DNA of 64,000 nt from Parapedobacter sp051400755 (lineage in GTDB: Bacteria > Bacteroidota > Bacteroidia > Sphingobacteriales > Sphingobacteriaceae), in the NCBI RefSeq assembly GCF_051400755.1, contig NZ_JBLFFL010000003.1:372001-436000 (forward strand), given 5' to 3'. The position numbers were made by a program, and so were the translations under genes. The first letter of the stretch is position 1. Each line of letters starts with the position of its first letter. The notes beneath the pieces are model-generated. The model worked only from the letters and a program-made list of their open reading frames with translations, had not been told where the DNA came from and did not search any database. Of this stretch, positions 23,821 to 31,576 are shown in pieces.

Positions 23821-25148
23821 CGCTTACCCTTACCCGGCTTCGATTTGTTTTGCGCAGTACGCGTATGCTTTCGCTGCGGTTTATCTCCCTTCTGATTCGC
23901 CAATTTTTTCTCATGGAAAGCTCCCTGAAAATCGGGATTATCCTTTCGTTTCTGTGCATCAATCTCCCGTGCGATGGCCTGCCGCTCCTCAAATCCCGTT
24001 TGCTCCACAAACACCTCCTTGGGAATATCCACTACCGGTATCTGTTGGCGGATCAGCTTTTCGATTTTATGCACATAATATTCTTCTGCCGGATTGCAGA
24101 AGGTAATGGCGTCTCCCGTTTGGTATGCCCGCCCTGTTCGGCCGATGCGGTGCACATAATCTTCAATGACGACCGGTACATCAAAGTTGACTACATGGCT
24201 CACATTGCTCACATCCAGTCCCCGGGCCGCCACATCGGTGGCCACCAATATCCGGATGGCCCCTTCCTTGAATGCGTTGATCGCATTGATACGGGTATTT
24301 TGTCCTTTATTAGCATGGATCACCCGTACATTTTCAGTGCCATATCGGCGTTCAACAAAGTGGAATACGTTGTCTGCCACCGTTTTGGTTTTGCAGAACA
24401 CGATGAGCCTGTGCAAGGCTTCATCGTCTTTGAGCAAATGCTGCAACAGATTAATCTTCGTTTTGAGGTTAGGCACCCGATATAGCGTTTGTGTCACGGT
24501 CTGCGCCGGGGTGGCCTGTTCAGTGACCTCCACGATGGTCGGGAAAGCCAAAAAATCGCCTGCGATCTTATGCACCAGTTCGCTCATCGTCGCCGAAAAA
24601 AGCAGGTTCTGCCGCTTGCGGGGCACTACTTCCAATATTCGGTGCAGCTTACCGATGAATCCCATATCCATCATCTTATCGGCCTCATCCATGACCAGCA
24701 CTTTCAGCGATTTGGTGACCAGGTACCCGGCAAGGTACAGCTCGAGGAATCGACCGGGCGTGGACACAATTATGTCTACGCCCCGCTCCAACGCCGCAAT
24801 TTGCGTTTTCGGACCGAGGCCACCGTAGAGCACCACGGTCCGCAGGTCGGTATAGGCCGTAAACAGGCGGATATTTTCCTCGATTTGCATCGCCAGTTCG
24901 CGGGTCGGCGAAAGGATGAGTGCCCGTGCTTCATTGCCCTGCGCATGGCTGAGTTTCATGAGGATGGGCAACACGAAAGCGGCAGTTTTCCCCGTGCCGG
25001 TCTGGGCGATCCCCATGACGTCCTGTCCGGCCAAAATCGGCGGAACCGCCTTCTGTTGGATCGGAGTGGGTGTAGTATAACCCGCCTCTTCGATGGCATT
25101 CAGGATTTGTTTGTTGAACTTGAAATCCGCAAAGGTATTCCGCTGCAT
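23817..25148 (-). CDS. rhlE: DEAD-box RNA helicase, RhlE type
   Basis: A 443-residue ATP-dependent RNA helicase. Motif I TGTGKT lies at residues 50-55, motif II DEAD at 154-157, then SAT, and HRIGRTGR near residue 330. The C-terminal tail of about 50 residues is very basic (lysine- and arginine-rich), as in RhlE proteins that act on ribosome assembly or mRNA decay. The predicted -7 box ends only 4 bases before the ATG, so the mRNA may be leaderless. An inverted repeat (25165-25185) overlaps the promoter. Confidence 0.95.
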   Translation of the reverse strand: MQRNTFADFKFNKQILNAIEEAGYTTPTPIQQKAVPPILAGQDVMGIAQTGTGKTAAFVLPILMKLSHAQGNEARALILSPTRELAMQIEENIRLFTAYTDLRTVVLYGGLGPKTQIAALERGVDIIVSTPGRFLELYLAGYLVTKSLKVLVMDEADKMMDMGFIGKLHRILEVVPRKRQNLLFSATMSELVHKIAGDFLAFPTIVEVTEQATPAQTVTQTLYRVPNLKTKINLLQHLLKDDEALHRLIVFCKTKTVADNVFHFVERRYGTENVRVIHANKGQNTRINAINAFKEGAIRILVATDVAARGLDVSNVSHVVNFDVPVVIEDYVHRIGRTGRAYQTGDAITFCNPAEEYYVHKIEKLIRQQIPVVDIPKEVFVEQTGFEERQAIAREIDAQKRKDNPDFQGAFHEKKLANQKGDKPQRKHTRTAQNKSKPGKGKR

Positions 25149-25152
25149 CCGG

Positions 25153-25160
25153 CAAACTTA
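25153..25160 (-). promoter_or_regulatory. -7 element of rhlE, four bases from the start codon
   Basis: On the - strand TAAGTTTG is followed by CCGG and then the ATG. Transcription should begin at or next to the A of the start codon. A weak -33 (TTGC) lies 19 bases upstream. Confidence 0.6.
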
Positions 25161-25164
25161 GGCA

Positions 25165-25185
25165 ACTTGCACTGCATATGCAAGT
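25165..25185. promoter_or_regulatory. Inverted repeat over the rhlE promoter
   Basis: ACTTGCA (25165-25171) and TGCAAGT (25179-25185) are perfect inverted arms 7 bases apart, inside the -33/-7 spacer. They could be an operator; no regulator is known. Confidence 0.4.
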
Positions 25186-25201
25186 AATCAACATGGTCAG
25201 T

Positions 25202-25552
25202 TCAGTTGCCCCGCTTCACCAATAGCACCTCGTCATTATCCAGCAACAGGTAACCATATTCGTAGCAAAACCGGTATTGGGTACCTTTGCTTGTTTCGTA
25301 CATATCGGTGATGTAGTCAAAATTGAATCCCGCATGGATGAGCGATTTCCACTTCACTTTTGTCTTGCCATCGGGGTTCAGCGTTTCCAGGATTTTGCGA
25401 TTACGCTTTAAAATATTATTCACCTTGCGGAGGTAACTGTTTTCTTCACTGTTTCGCCGGTTGTTATAATTGCTACGGCAGGCATCGTCGCAGAATTTCT
25501 TATCGGCACGGCCCAAGAGCAACGCTCCACAATCCAAACATCTTTTTTCCAT
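25202..25552 (-). CDS. Zinc-ribbon protein of unknown function
   Basis: A 116-residue protein. Residues 5-26 hold CLDCG and, after 12 residues, CDDACRSNYN, which is a C-x2-C / C-x3-C zinc ribbon ending in the RSNYNNRR pattern seen in DUF2116-like proteins. A helical KVNNILKRNRKILETL segment follows, then a beta-rich C-terminal half (KVKWKSLIHAGFNFDYITDM). Proteins of this layout are common single-copy genes in Bacteroidetes, with no assigned role. It ends 54 bases upstream of rhlE, on the same strand. Confidence 0.8.
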   Translation of the reverse strand: MEKRCLDCGALLLGRADKKFCDDACRSNYNNRRNSEENSYLRKVNNILKRNRKILETLNPDGKTKVKWKSLIHAGFNFDYITDMYETSKGTQYRFCYEYGYLLLDNDEVLLVKRGN

Positions 25553-25652
25553 AGGCAGGTTTTGCTTGATGATCGTTTCAGATGATGCCCTAAAGATACG
25601 ATTTACTACTAGTAACCATTAATTTTTTTAATTTGCATCCCGATTGGGGATC

Positions 25653-26807
25653 ATGCGGATACTGATTATACACAATTACTACCAAGACCCAGGCGGCGAA
25701 GACGCGGTTTTCGAACAGGAACGGGCATTGCTTGCGACCACGGAAACGGTGGAGACGCTAACCTTCCGCAATCAAAAGGGCTGGAGGGGCGCATGGCAGA
25801 CCCTCTGGTCGCCGTGGAATACCTGGGCCGGGCGCAGAGTAAAACAAGCTATCCGGACGTTCAGCCCTGATGTGATCCACATCCACAACCTGCACTATGC
25901 CATCGGCCCCATTGCCATCCGCATCGCCAAACGCCATGGTATCCCGGTAGTGATGACCCTGCACAACTATCGCCTGCTCTGCCCTTCAGCCACGCTGTTC
26001 CATGCCGGCAAGCTATTCCTCGACAGCCTGCACGCCGGGTTTCCCTGGAAGGCCGTGCGCTTGGGTGTGCATAGCAATTCTGTGTTCAAAACCTATTGGC
26101 TGGCCTTCACGGTATGGCTGCATAAGCTGCTGGGCACTTGGTGTATGGTAGATCGTTATATCGTCTTGACGGACTTTGCTAGGCAACTATTCGTCGATTC
26201 ATCCTTCGGTGTGCCGGCGACACAGTTTGTCGTCAAGCCTAATTTCGTGGCCGATACCAGCCAGCTAGCCGCTGTACGTGGGCGGCATTTCCTCTTCATC
26301 GGCCGCCTGACCCAAGAAAAGGGCATCAAGGTATTGCTGGAAGCATTTGGCGGCACGGAGCTGCACGTACGGATCGTGGGCGATGGCCCGTTGCGGACTA
26401 GTGTGGTAGACGCTGCTCAACAATCCGCCAATATTACCTACCTGGGTACGCTCGGCAGAGGCGGGATCGAAGCGCAACTGGCTAGCTGCACGGCACTCAT
26501 CTTCCCTTCTGTTTGGTATGAAGGCATGCCCATGACCGTGATAGAAGCCTTCGCCTCGGGTACACCCGTCATTGCCAGTAATCTGGGTGCCATGCAATCC
26601 ATGATCCATGATGGGCAAAACGGACAGCTGTACACTCCCGGGGATGCCGCTGCGCTCCGCCGGGAAACCCAGCGGTGGCTCAGCAGTGAAGATGCCTACC
26701 GGCAGCAGGTAAGCGACGGCGCAAGGGAAGCCTATGAGCAACGGTATACTGCCCACCAAAACCACACGTTGCTATTGGATATTTATCGATTAGCAACCTT
26801 TGGTTAA
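25653..26807 (+). CDS. Glycosyltransferase family 4
   Basis: A 384-residue GT-B enzyme. It starts MRILIIHNYYQDPGGED and has HIHNLHYAIGP and VVMTLHNYRLLCPSATLF in the acceptor domain. The donor domain has FLFIGRLTQEKGIKVLLEAF, the E-x7-E region SVWYEGMPMTVIEAFASGTP, and GQLYTPGDAAAL. Family 4 enzymes transfer a sugar from a nucleotide donor with retention, often for exopolysaccharide or O-antigen. No other cell-surface sugar gene is adjacent, so the product is unknown. The ATG at 25653 gives the canonical N-terminal strand. Confidence 0.92.
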   Translation: MRILIIHNYYQDPGGEDAVFEQERALLATTETVETLTFRNQKGWRGAWQTLWSPWNTWAGRRVKQAIRTFSPDVIHIHNLHYAIGPIAIRIAKRHGIPVVMTLHNYRLLCPSATLFHAGKLFLDSLHAGFPWKAVRLGVHSNSVFKTYWLAFTVWLHKLLGTWCMVDRYIVLTDFARQLFVDSSFGVPATQFVVKPNFVADTSQLAAVRGRHFLFIGRLTQEKGIKVLLEAFGGTELHVRIVGDGPLRTSVVDAAQQSANITYLGTLGRGGIEAQLASCTALIFPSVWYEGMPMTVIEAFASGTPVIASNLGAMQSMIHDGQNGQLYTPGDAAALRRETQRWLSSEDAYRQQVSDGAREAYEQRYTAHQNHTLLLDIYRLATFG

Positions 26808-26833
26808 TCGCTGCGCTAGACCTTCTGCTTCTT

Positions 26834-27247
26834 TCAACAGGAATTGAGTTCTTGGTTGATTTGGTTCAATATCTGGACATCTTCGAAGTCCATTTGGCCG
26901 GTTATCCCGTGCGCATGTCCCAACAGCCATTTTGCCCGTTCCAACAACGCGCGCTTTTCATTATTGGATGGCTGCCTCATAGCATCGTGGTATAACAGCA
27001 ATGCCAATGGCCTCAGTTGGCGGACATCCAGGTTCTTCGCAAAGTCAGGTAAATCGTCTACAGACCGCCGAAGGAAATCCGAACGATCAACGCCGAAATA
27101 TGCTTCATACAAGAGCAACATGTCGCCTTCGCTATGCTCGAGCGGCTCATCTTCGGATTGGGGGCCCTTACCTGTCATCCGTTCCAACACTTCCAAGAAG
27201 CGCTTGACCAGGCGTTCGATATAGTCTTCTCTGCGTGATTGGTACAT
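26834..27247 (-). CDS. Helical protein of unknown function
   Basis: A 137-residue, mostly helical acidic protein starting MYQSRREDYIERLVKRFLEV. No membrane segment. The frame is open upstream to 27307, but a strong promoter (TATCTTTG) lies 5 bases before the ATG at 27247, so the shorter start is preferred and the mRNA may be leaderless. The N-terminal motif recalls uncharacterised families beginning DYIxRxIExF, but I cannot name one with confidence. Its coding end is 27 bases from the end of the convergent glycosyltransferase gene. Confidence 0.7.
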   Translation of the reverse strand: MYQSRREDYIERLVKRFLEVLERMTGKGPQSEDEPLEHSEGDMLLLYEAYFGVDRSDFLRRSVDDLPDFAKNLDVRQLRPLALLLYHDAMRQPSNNEKRALLERAKWLLGHAHGITGQMDFEDVQILNQINQELNSC

Positions 27248-27252
27248 GCGCT

Positions 27253-27289
27253 CAAAGATACGCCTATTCCCTGAAAACCGGTGGGCAAA
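27253..27289 (-). promoter_or_regulatory. Promoter of the 137-residue gene, adjacent to its start codon
   Basis: On the - strand TTTG (27289-27286) and TATCTTTG (27260-27253) are 25 bases apart, slightly long. Only AGCGC separates the -7 box from the ATG. Confidence 0.6.
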
Positions 27290-27355
27290 GGCTTCAACGA
27301 CGTTCAATCATCCGCCTTACCTACAATCGGGTCGGCACTCACCGTATCAACTTAC

Positions 27356-27484
27356 TTAATGTGAAAAGTAATATACCATTTCACCCACACATTTACCAAA
27401 CGCATAAATGGCGCAGGCAGAAAGCGCAAACAAGCCAATCCTTATTATTTTATTTTCCAGAAGGTGCATGTATTTTTCCATCAT
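27356..27484 (-). CDS. 42-residue single-helix membrane peptide
   Basis: A short ORF, MMEKYMHLLENKIIRIGLFA at the start and GKCVGEMVYYFSH at the end, with one membrane helix (about residues 13-30). A promoter with TATTTTTG lies 20 bases upstream of its first ATG. No homologue is known to me. It sits in an AT-rich patch between two unrelated genes. The combination of promoter, start, membrane helix and stop makes it a plausible gene; it could also be the leader of nothing, since no ORF overlaps it on this strand. Confidence 0.45.
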   Translation of the reverse strand: MMEKYMHLLENKIIRIGLFALSACAIYAFGKCVGEMVYYFSH

Positions 27485-27503
27485 GGTGTTGAATTGATTA
27501 CAT

Positions 27504-27532
27504 CAAAAATAAGGCATAATCTTTAAAATCAA
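27504..27532 (-). promoter_or_regulatory. Promoter of the 42-residue peptide gene
   Basis: On the - strand TTGA (27532-27529) and TATTTTTG (27511-27504) are 17 bases apart. Confidence 0.45.
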
Positions 27533-27873
27533 TTTTTTTAAGTGTTAACGCATCTAGCAACTTGAGTTGTAGAGATATATTAATATGGCAGCAATGACAA
27601 AAATTGAAAATACAACGTTAGCCCAATTACGCTTTTTTTTAGGTTCCTCTTCATTTTTCCTTTTCATTAACATACTTTATACCTGAAGGCGCCGATAAAG
27701 TTTTTTACGCACACCGGGCCTGATGCCAAATTTAATTAATGGCAAACAAATGGTCAATATTTAATTTAGCCGCTTGAATCCCCCGATGCGGCTTCGGCTG
27801 GACTGCGCCCTAGCATGCGAACAGACATTAGAAGCAATCGATTATCCGTTACCAGTATAAAGCCCAAAAGAAA
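27533..27873. other. AT-rich intergenic region without a supported gene
   Basis: A + strand frame of 33 codons (27585-27686, MAAMTKIENTTLAQLRFF...) with a hydrophobic end is the only open frame of interest, and it has no good promoter. A short GC-rich block (27781-27815) interrupts the AT-rich sequence. I see no RNA gene. Confidence 0.5.
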
Positions 27874-28341
27874 TCAAAAAAAACGAAGTGCTGCAATGAG
27901 ATTGACGAGAGCATGCACAGCCATCGTGTATGCAAAAGCATAATTACCTTTTCTTTTGAACAACAGGTAACAACATGCTAATACCATTCCAAAAACACTG
28001 GCAGAAACCACATAAAAAAAACTGTAAAACCCATGTGCAATGCCAAATATGATGCCGGAGATTATTATAGTACATAAGGGTTTTATGTTCTTTTGCTCCA
28101 GAACAGAGATAATCAAAGCTTGGAAAATTGCGGTTTCAATTAATGGGGATACGAAAACCGCAAAAATAAAGGCGACTATTGGATTATCAATTTCTACATA
28201 TCCAGTTGGTATACCAAGGAACTTAGCGGTTAGCCCTGAAATTATCCCTATCAAGTAAGCAAGAATCAAAATAAACACAAAGCATTTAAGACTAGATTGC
28301 CTTAATACAAAGCGGTATGTAAAGTATATGGTTTTATTCAT
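27874..28341 (-). CDS. CPBP family membrane protein with altered first motif
   Basis: A 155-residue protein with four to five membrane helices. The CPBP (CAAX/abortive-infection) motifs are SPLIETAIFQ (Glu69, Thr70, Gln74), where the usual form is EExxxR; FGIAH (Phe99, His103), intact; and HALVN (His143, Asn147), intact. The family includes glutamic-type intramembrane proteases. Loss of the second Glu and the Arg may alter or abolish activity, although ETxxxQ variants occur in small members. I chose the ATG at 28341: the upstream ATG (28365) lies inside a terminator hairpin. Confidence 0.8.
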   Translation of the reverse strand: MNKTIYFTYRFVLRQSSLKCFVFILILAYLIGIISGLTAKFLGIPTGYVEIDNPIVAFIFAVFVSPLIETAIFQALIISVLEQKNIKPLCTIIISGIIFGIAHGFYSFFYVVSASVFGMVLACCYLLFKRKGNYAFAYTMAVHALVNLIAALRFF

Positions 28342-28355
28342 GATTCCCGCGGTAA

Positions 28356-28393
28356 AGCTATTCAAAAAAGAAAAACTACTTTTTTGAATAGCT
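28356..28393 (-). terminator. Terminator after the small lipoprotein gene
   Basis: A perfect 15-bp stem (AGCTATTCAAAAAAG with CTTTTTTGAATAGCT) and an 8-base loop, 20 bases after the stop at 28414. It also helps to decide the start of the CPBP gene. Confidence 0.8.
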
Positions 28394-28413
28394 GATTTGA
28401 ATGCTTAACCAGT

Positions 28414-28605
28414 TCATCTTGACGTTACCCTCCAGAGGCGTAGATACGCATCAGCGTATCCCTTTATTGACATGCATATTATCGTGGCTGTTCCAGTGGC
28501 AATTCGCCTCGAAACAGTTAAGAAGATGTATTTTTCATCCAAATCATTCTCGCAGCCTGCCGCAATAAGACTAACTACTACCAGTAAATAACGTTTTATA
28601 TGCAT
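28414..28605 (-). CDS. Small lipoprotein, possibly frameshifted
   Basis: A 63-residue ORF whose start MHIKRYLLVVVSLIAAGC is a good lipoprotein signal (lipobox IAAGC, Cys18), followed by an acidic ENDLDEKY linker. The rest (LTVSRRIATGTATIICMSIK and on) is hydrophobic/basic and unlike a typical mature lipoprotein, so a frameshift or truncation is possible. Its ATG overlaps the end of the methyltransferase gene by 10 bases, which suggests coupled translation. A strong terminator follows. Confidence 0.5.
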   Translation of the reverse strand: MHIKRYLLVVVSLIAAGCENDLDEKYIFLTVSRRIATGTATIICMSIKGYADAYLRLWRVTSR

Positions 28606-29180
28606 CTTTTCACGCCAATGATCATGCCGGTTGCCCAATGCTGTTTAGCAATCCACAGGTCACCGCGGCTTTCCAGCCGACGCACAAATTCAAAGGCCTT
28701 TTCCTGATGCCCTTCTGGCCAATTCGGTTGCGGCAGCATGTCGTCCACGATATAAAGACCTCCCGGCCGGAGCATGGCCAGCACTTCATCCAAAAGAAGG
28801 TATTTGCCATGCCAGGTATCCGCAAAAATAAAATCGAAGGATTGCCCCGCATTTGTATGAACCCATTCGGCACCATCAGACAGTACCAGCGACAAACGCT
28901 TGTCGTGGCCGAGGTATTTCCGGGCAATCGCCAGCAGCGCATCATCGTGGTCGAAAGATACCAGGGTGGCATCACCATCCATGCCGTCGAGTACCCAAGC
29001 CGTGGCCAGTCCGCTGCCCGTACCCAGCTCCAGGAAACGCCCGGCAGGCTTGCTGGCTGCCAGCGTACGCAGTAATGCGCACGTCTGCACATCCGAGGGC
29101 ATGGTAAAACCAAACTGCCGCGTTTCTTCAGCAATGGCATGGTACGCTTGCGGGAGGGGTTGGTTTATCGTGTCATTCAT
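28596..29180 (-). CDS. O-methyltransferase-like SAM-dependent methyltransferase
   Basis: A 194-residue class I methyltransferase. Motif I is FLELGTGSGLATAW, the acidic end of strand 2 is LVSFDHDD, and FDFIFADTWHGKYLLLDEVL matches the metal-dependent O-methyltransferase group (TrmR/COMT-like). GGLYIVDDMLPQPNW follows. The substrate could be a tRNA base or a small catechol-type molecule. It is the first gene of a short unit with the small lipoprotein. There is a 20-base gap to the flavin-type gene upstream on the same strand. Confidence 0.85.
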   Translation of the reverse strand: MNDTINQPLPQAYHAIAEETRQFGFTMPSDVQTCALLRTLAASKPAGRFLELGTGSGLATAWVLDGMDGDATLVSFDHDDALLAIARKYLGHDKRLSLVLSDGAEWVHTNAGQSFDFIFADTWHGKYLLLDEVLAMLRPGGLYIVDDMLPQPNWPEGHQEKAFEFVRRLESRGDLWIAKQHWATGMIIGVKRCI

Positions 29181-29200
29181 GATAGAGCCAAATATATGTT

Positions 29201-29671
29201 TTATTGCTTACCCAACCTCACATTGTAGGTCTCAAGAGCGCTTTCAATCTGTTTGCTTTCCGTGGTATCGGGAAAGAACAGATAACTCGGCGCCCGGATC
29301 GGTTCCACTATGGTCACGGTTATCTCAATAAGCTCCTTGATCGGGAAGGCGTCCGTAAACAGATCCGTTAGGAATTTTAGCTTGCCCGGAAACAAAGGGT
29401 CCGAGTTGTCGACGATCCTGGCTGTACCCTTCACTTTATACCCTTTCTGCACGAAAACATCCACGAAACTCACGCAGATCTTCGGATTGCCCCGTATGTT
29501 TTGTATGCTGCCCGGTGACGCGATATTCGCTATCAGTAGCGTTTTTTCATCAAAATAAGCGAATATCTCTTTCGGTGATACATTCGGTGCATGGTCTTCG
29601 TCAACTGTGGCCAGCCAGCACAGTACACTTTTGTCGATATAGTCCTTTACGCCTTGCGTGATCATACACAT
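29201..29671 (-). CDS. Pyridoxamine 5'-phosphate oxidase family protein
   Basis: A 156-residue protein with the split-barrel FMN-binding fold. The N-terminus is KSVLCWLATVDEDHAPNVSP, followed by LLIANIASPGSIQNIRGNPK and CVSFVDVFVQKGYKVKGTAR. The family binds FMN, F420 or haem and includes many small flavoproteins that are not true PdxH; the residues needed for pyridoxal synthesis cannot be confirmed here. Starts at 29671 or 29665 are equally possible. It precedes the methyltransferase gene by 20 bases. Confidence 0.85.
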   Translation of the reverse strand: MCMITQGVKDYIDKSVLCWLATVDEDHAPNVSPKEIFAYFDEKTLLIANIASPGSIQNIRGNPKICVSFVDVFVQKGYKVKGTARIVDNSDPLFPGKLKFLTDLFTDAFPIKELIEITVTIVEPIRAPSYLFFPDTTESKQIESALETYNVRLGKQ

Positions 29672-29751
29672 TTATTGGATGCTAAAATTACAATCAATTT
29701 TCAGTCAATTCTATTAAATATTTTGTTCAATACACCGATTCAACGTAAATT

Positions 29752-30130
29752 TTATTTCGATGGGTGCTCGCTACGCCACCTTCCGTAGTAGCCCTCCGCA
29801 TCCGCCAATTCATTTAAAGAGCGGTTGCGTGCCATGCATATGGCGTAGCGGTTTACATATCCGAAATCCTGACACCGTACGATGCTGTCCAATCGGACGC
29901 AACGTAGCTTTTCAATATTAGTTTCCCAGTAGTTATCCAGGGATAACCCAGTAGTATTCCGGTAGTATCTTAGTTTAAGCTTCCTCTTAGTACATCGGTT
30001 ATAGGTAAATTATACATGGGTTATCAGTAGCTAATACCCCGGTAAAGGTGGGGTCAAGCGTGCGTGTACTGCGGTTGATCGGTGTCTGTGGTTCAAGCTG
30101 CACGAAAGTTGTAACAACATCCCCGTTTTT
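29752..30130 (-). pseudogene. Frameshifted ORF of unknown family
   Basis: Two - strand frames with coding character follow each other. The first (30130-30002) reads ...VVTTFVQLEPQTPINRSTRT and LDPTFTGVLATDNPCIIYL. The second (30009-29752) is open for 85 codons and reads ...LSLDNYWETNIEKLRCVRLD and ends ADAEGYYGRWRSEHPSK. They overlap by only a few bases at 29999-30012, so one frameshift would join them into about 125 residues. Neither has a good start codon. I do not recognise the protein. A short repeat (CCAGTAGT/CCGGTAGT) and a small palindrome (29932-29947) lie within it. Confidence 0.4.
29926..29969. repeat. Short imperfect repeats with a palindrome
   Basis: CCAGTAGT occurs at 29926 and again about 22 bases later, then as CCGGTAGT; between them GTTATCC (29932-29938) and GGATAAC (29941-29947) form a small palindrome. 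Confidence 0.5.
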
Positions 30131-30201
30131 TCATCCAATAATGGTAAACTTGCATAAGTTTTTTATCAACGTATACGTTCTTTTAACCTCATTCTCAACT
30201 G

Positions 30202-31542
30202 ATGAAGAAAGTTTTACTAATCCCTGCATTTGTTGGCTTATTGCTCTGCACCGTCAGCAAGGCAGTTGCACAAAACCGCATTGAATTCAAGGAATTCAAG
30301 TTGGATAACGGCCTGACCGTGCTGATGCACCAAGACAATACCACGCCCATCGTAGCGGTATCGGTGATGTACCACGTGGGCTCCAAAAACGAAGACCCCA
30401 AGCGCACTGGATTTGCGCACTTCTTTGAGCACCTGCTCTTTGAGGGTACCGAAAACATCGGCCGCGGCGAATACATGAAAAAAATTGAGTCGATCGGCGG
30501 CACGCTCAATGCCTATACCTCAAATGACATCACGTATTACCACGAGGTGGTACCCGCCAATTACCTCGAAACAGCCCTTTATATGGAGAGCGAACGGATG
30601 CTGCATGCGAAGATCGACACGATAGGCGTGGAAACCCAGCGTTCCGTGGTGAAAGAGGAAATGCGGCAACGGTATGATAATCAACCCTATGGCACCATCC
30701 TACGCGAAACCTTTGAACGCACCCATCAGGTACACCCCTATCACTGGCCGGTCATCGGCTCCCTGGATCACCTGAATGCGGCCTCACTAGACGAATTCAT
30801 GCAGTTTTACCGCACGTATTATGTACCCAACAATGCGGTGCTATCCCTTGCAGGCGACATTGACTACGATCAAACGGAAGCTTGGGTGCGCGAATATTTC
30901 TCGGAAATACCGGTAGGCACGGGCACCATCAACCGGTCGGAGGTAACCGAACCGAAGCGCACGGCAGAAATACGCGATGTGGTATACGACAATATCCAAC
31001 TGCCGGCGGTCATCCTGGCGTACAACCTGCCTCCCAAGAAACATGCGGACAGCCATGCGCTGAGCATGCTCTCTACCTACCTGACCGGGGGAAACAGCTC
31101 TTTGCTGAATAAGGAGATCGTAGATAAGCAGCAAAAGGCGGTGGGCGTGGCGGCATTCCCGCTTGACCTCGAAGACGGCGGCGTGTTCCTCACATATGCG
31201 ATCGCCAACATGGGCATCGCCGCAGATACGCTGCAACAGGCTGTCGATGAACAGATCGAAAAGGTAATCGCTAACGGCATATCAGAAAGCGACTTTCAGA
31301 AGCTTCAAGCGCAGGTGGAGAATGCGGTAGTCAGCCGCCACGCCTCGGTGGCCGGGATCGCCGAAAGCCTTGCCGAGGCGAAGACGTTCTTCGGCGAGGC
31401 CAACGAGGTAAACAAGGAGATGGATAAGTACAACAAGGTGACCCGCGGAGACATTCAACGGGTGGCGAAGCAGTACCTGGCCAAAAACGGACGCGTGGTG
31501 CTATATTACCTGCCGAAATCAGCAGAACCGACACAACAATAA
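30202..31542 (+). CDS. M16 family zinc peptidase (catalytic chain)
   Basis: A 446-residue secreted protein with a signal peptide ending near AVAQ. The inverted zinc motif HFFEH is at residues 73-77, and the third ligand Glu153 lies 76 residues later in VVKEEMRQRYDNQPYG, so it should be catalytically active. M16 peptidases (pitrilysin/insulinase family, PqqL-like) degrade oligopeptides in a closed two-half chamber. This chain forms one half; the next gene encodes a partner lacking the zinc site. The pair is separated by 34 bases and most likely makes a heterodimer in the periplasm. Confidence 0.92.
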   Translation: MKKVLLIPAFVGLLLCTVSKAVAQNRIEFKEFKLDNGLTVLMHQDNTTPIVAVSVMYHVGSKNEDPKRTGFAHFFEHLLFEGTENIGRGEYMKKIESIGGTLNAYTSNDITYYHEVVPANYLETALYMESERMLHAKIDTIGVETQRSVVKEEMRQRYDNQPYGTILRETFERTHQVHPYHWPVIGSLDHLNAASLDEFMQFYRTYYVPNNAVLSLAGDIDYDQTEAWVREYFSEIPVGTGTINRSEVTEPKRTAEIRDVVYDNIQLPAVILAYNLPPKKHADSHALSMLSTYLTGGNSSLLNKEIVDKQQKAVGVAAFPLDLEDGGVFLTYAIANMGIAADTLQQAVDEQIEKVIANGISESDFQKLQAQVENAVVSRHASVAGIAESLAEAKTFFGEANEVNKEMDKYNKVTRGDIQRVAKQYLAKNGRVVLYYLPKSAEPTQQ

Positions 31543-31576
31543 CCGCTTATTCCCGTAAACTTAAGCATCAACGATC

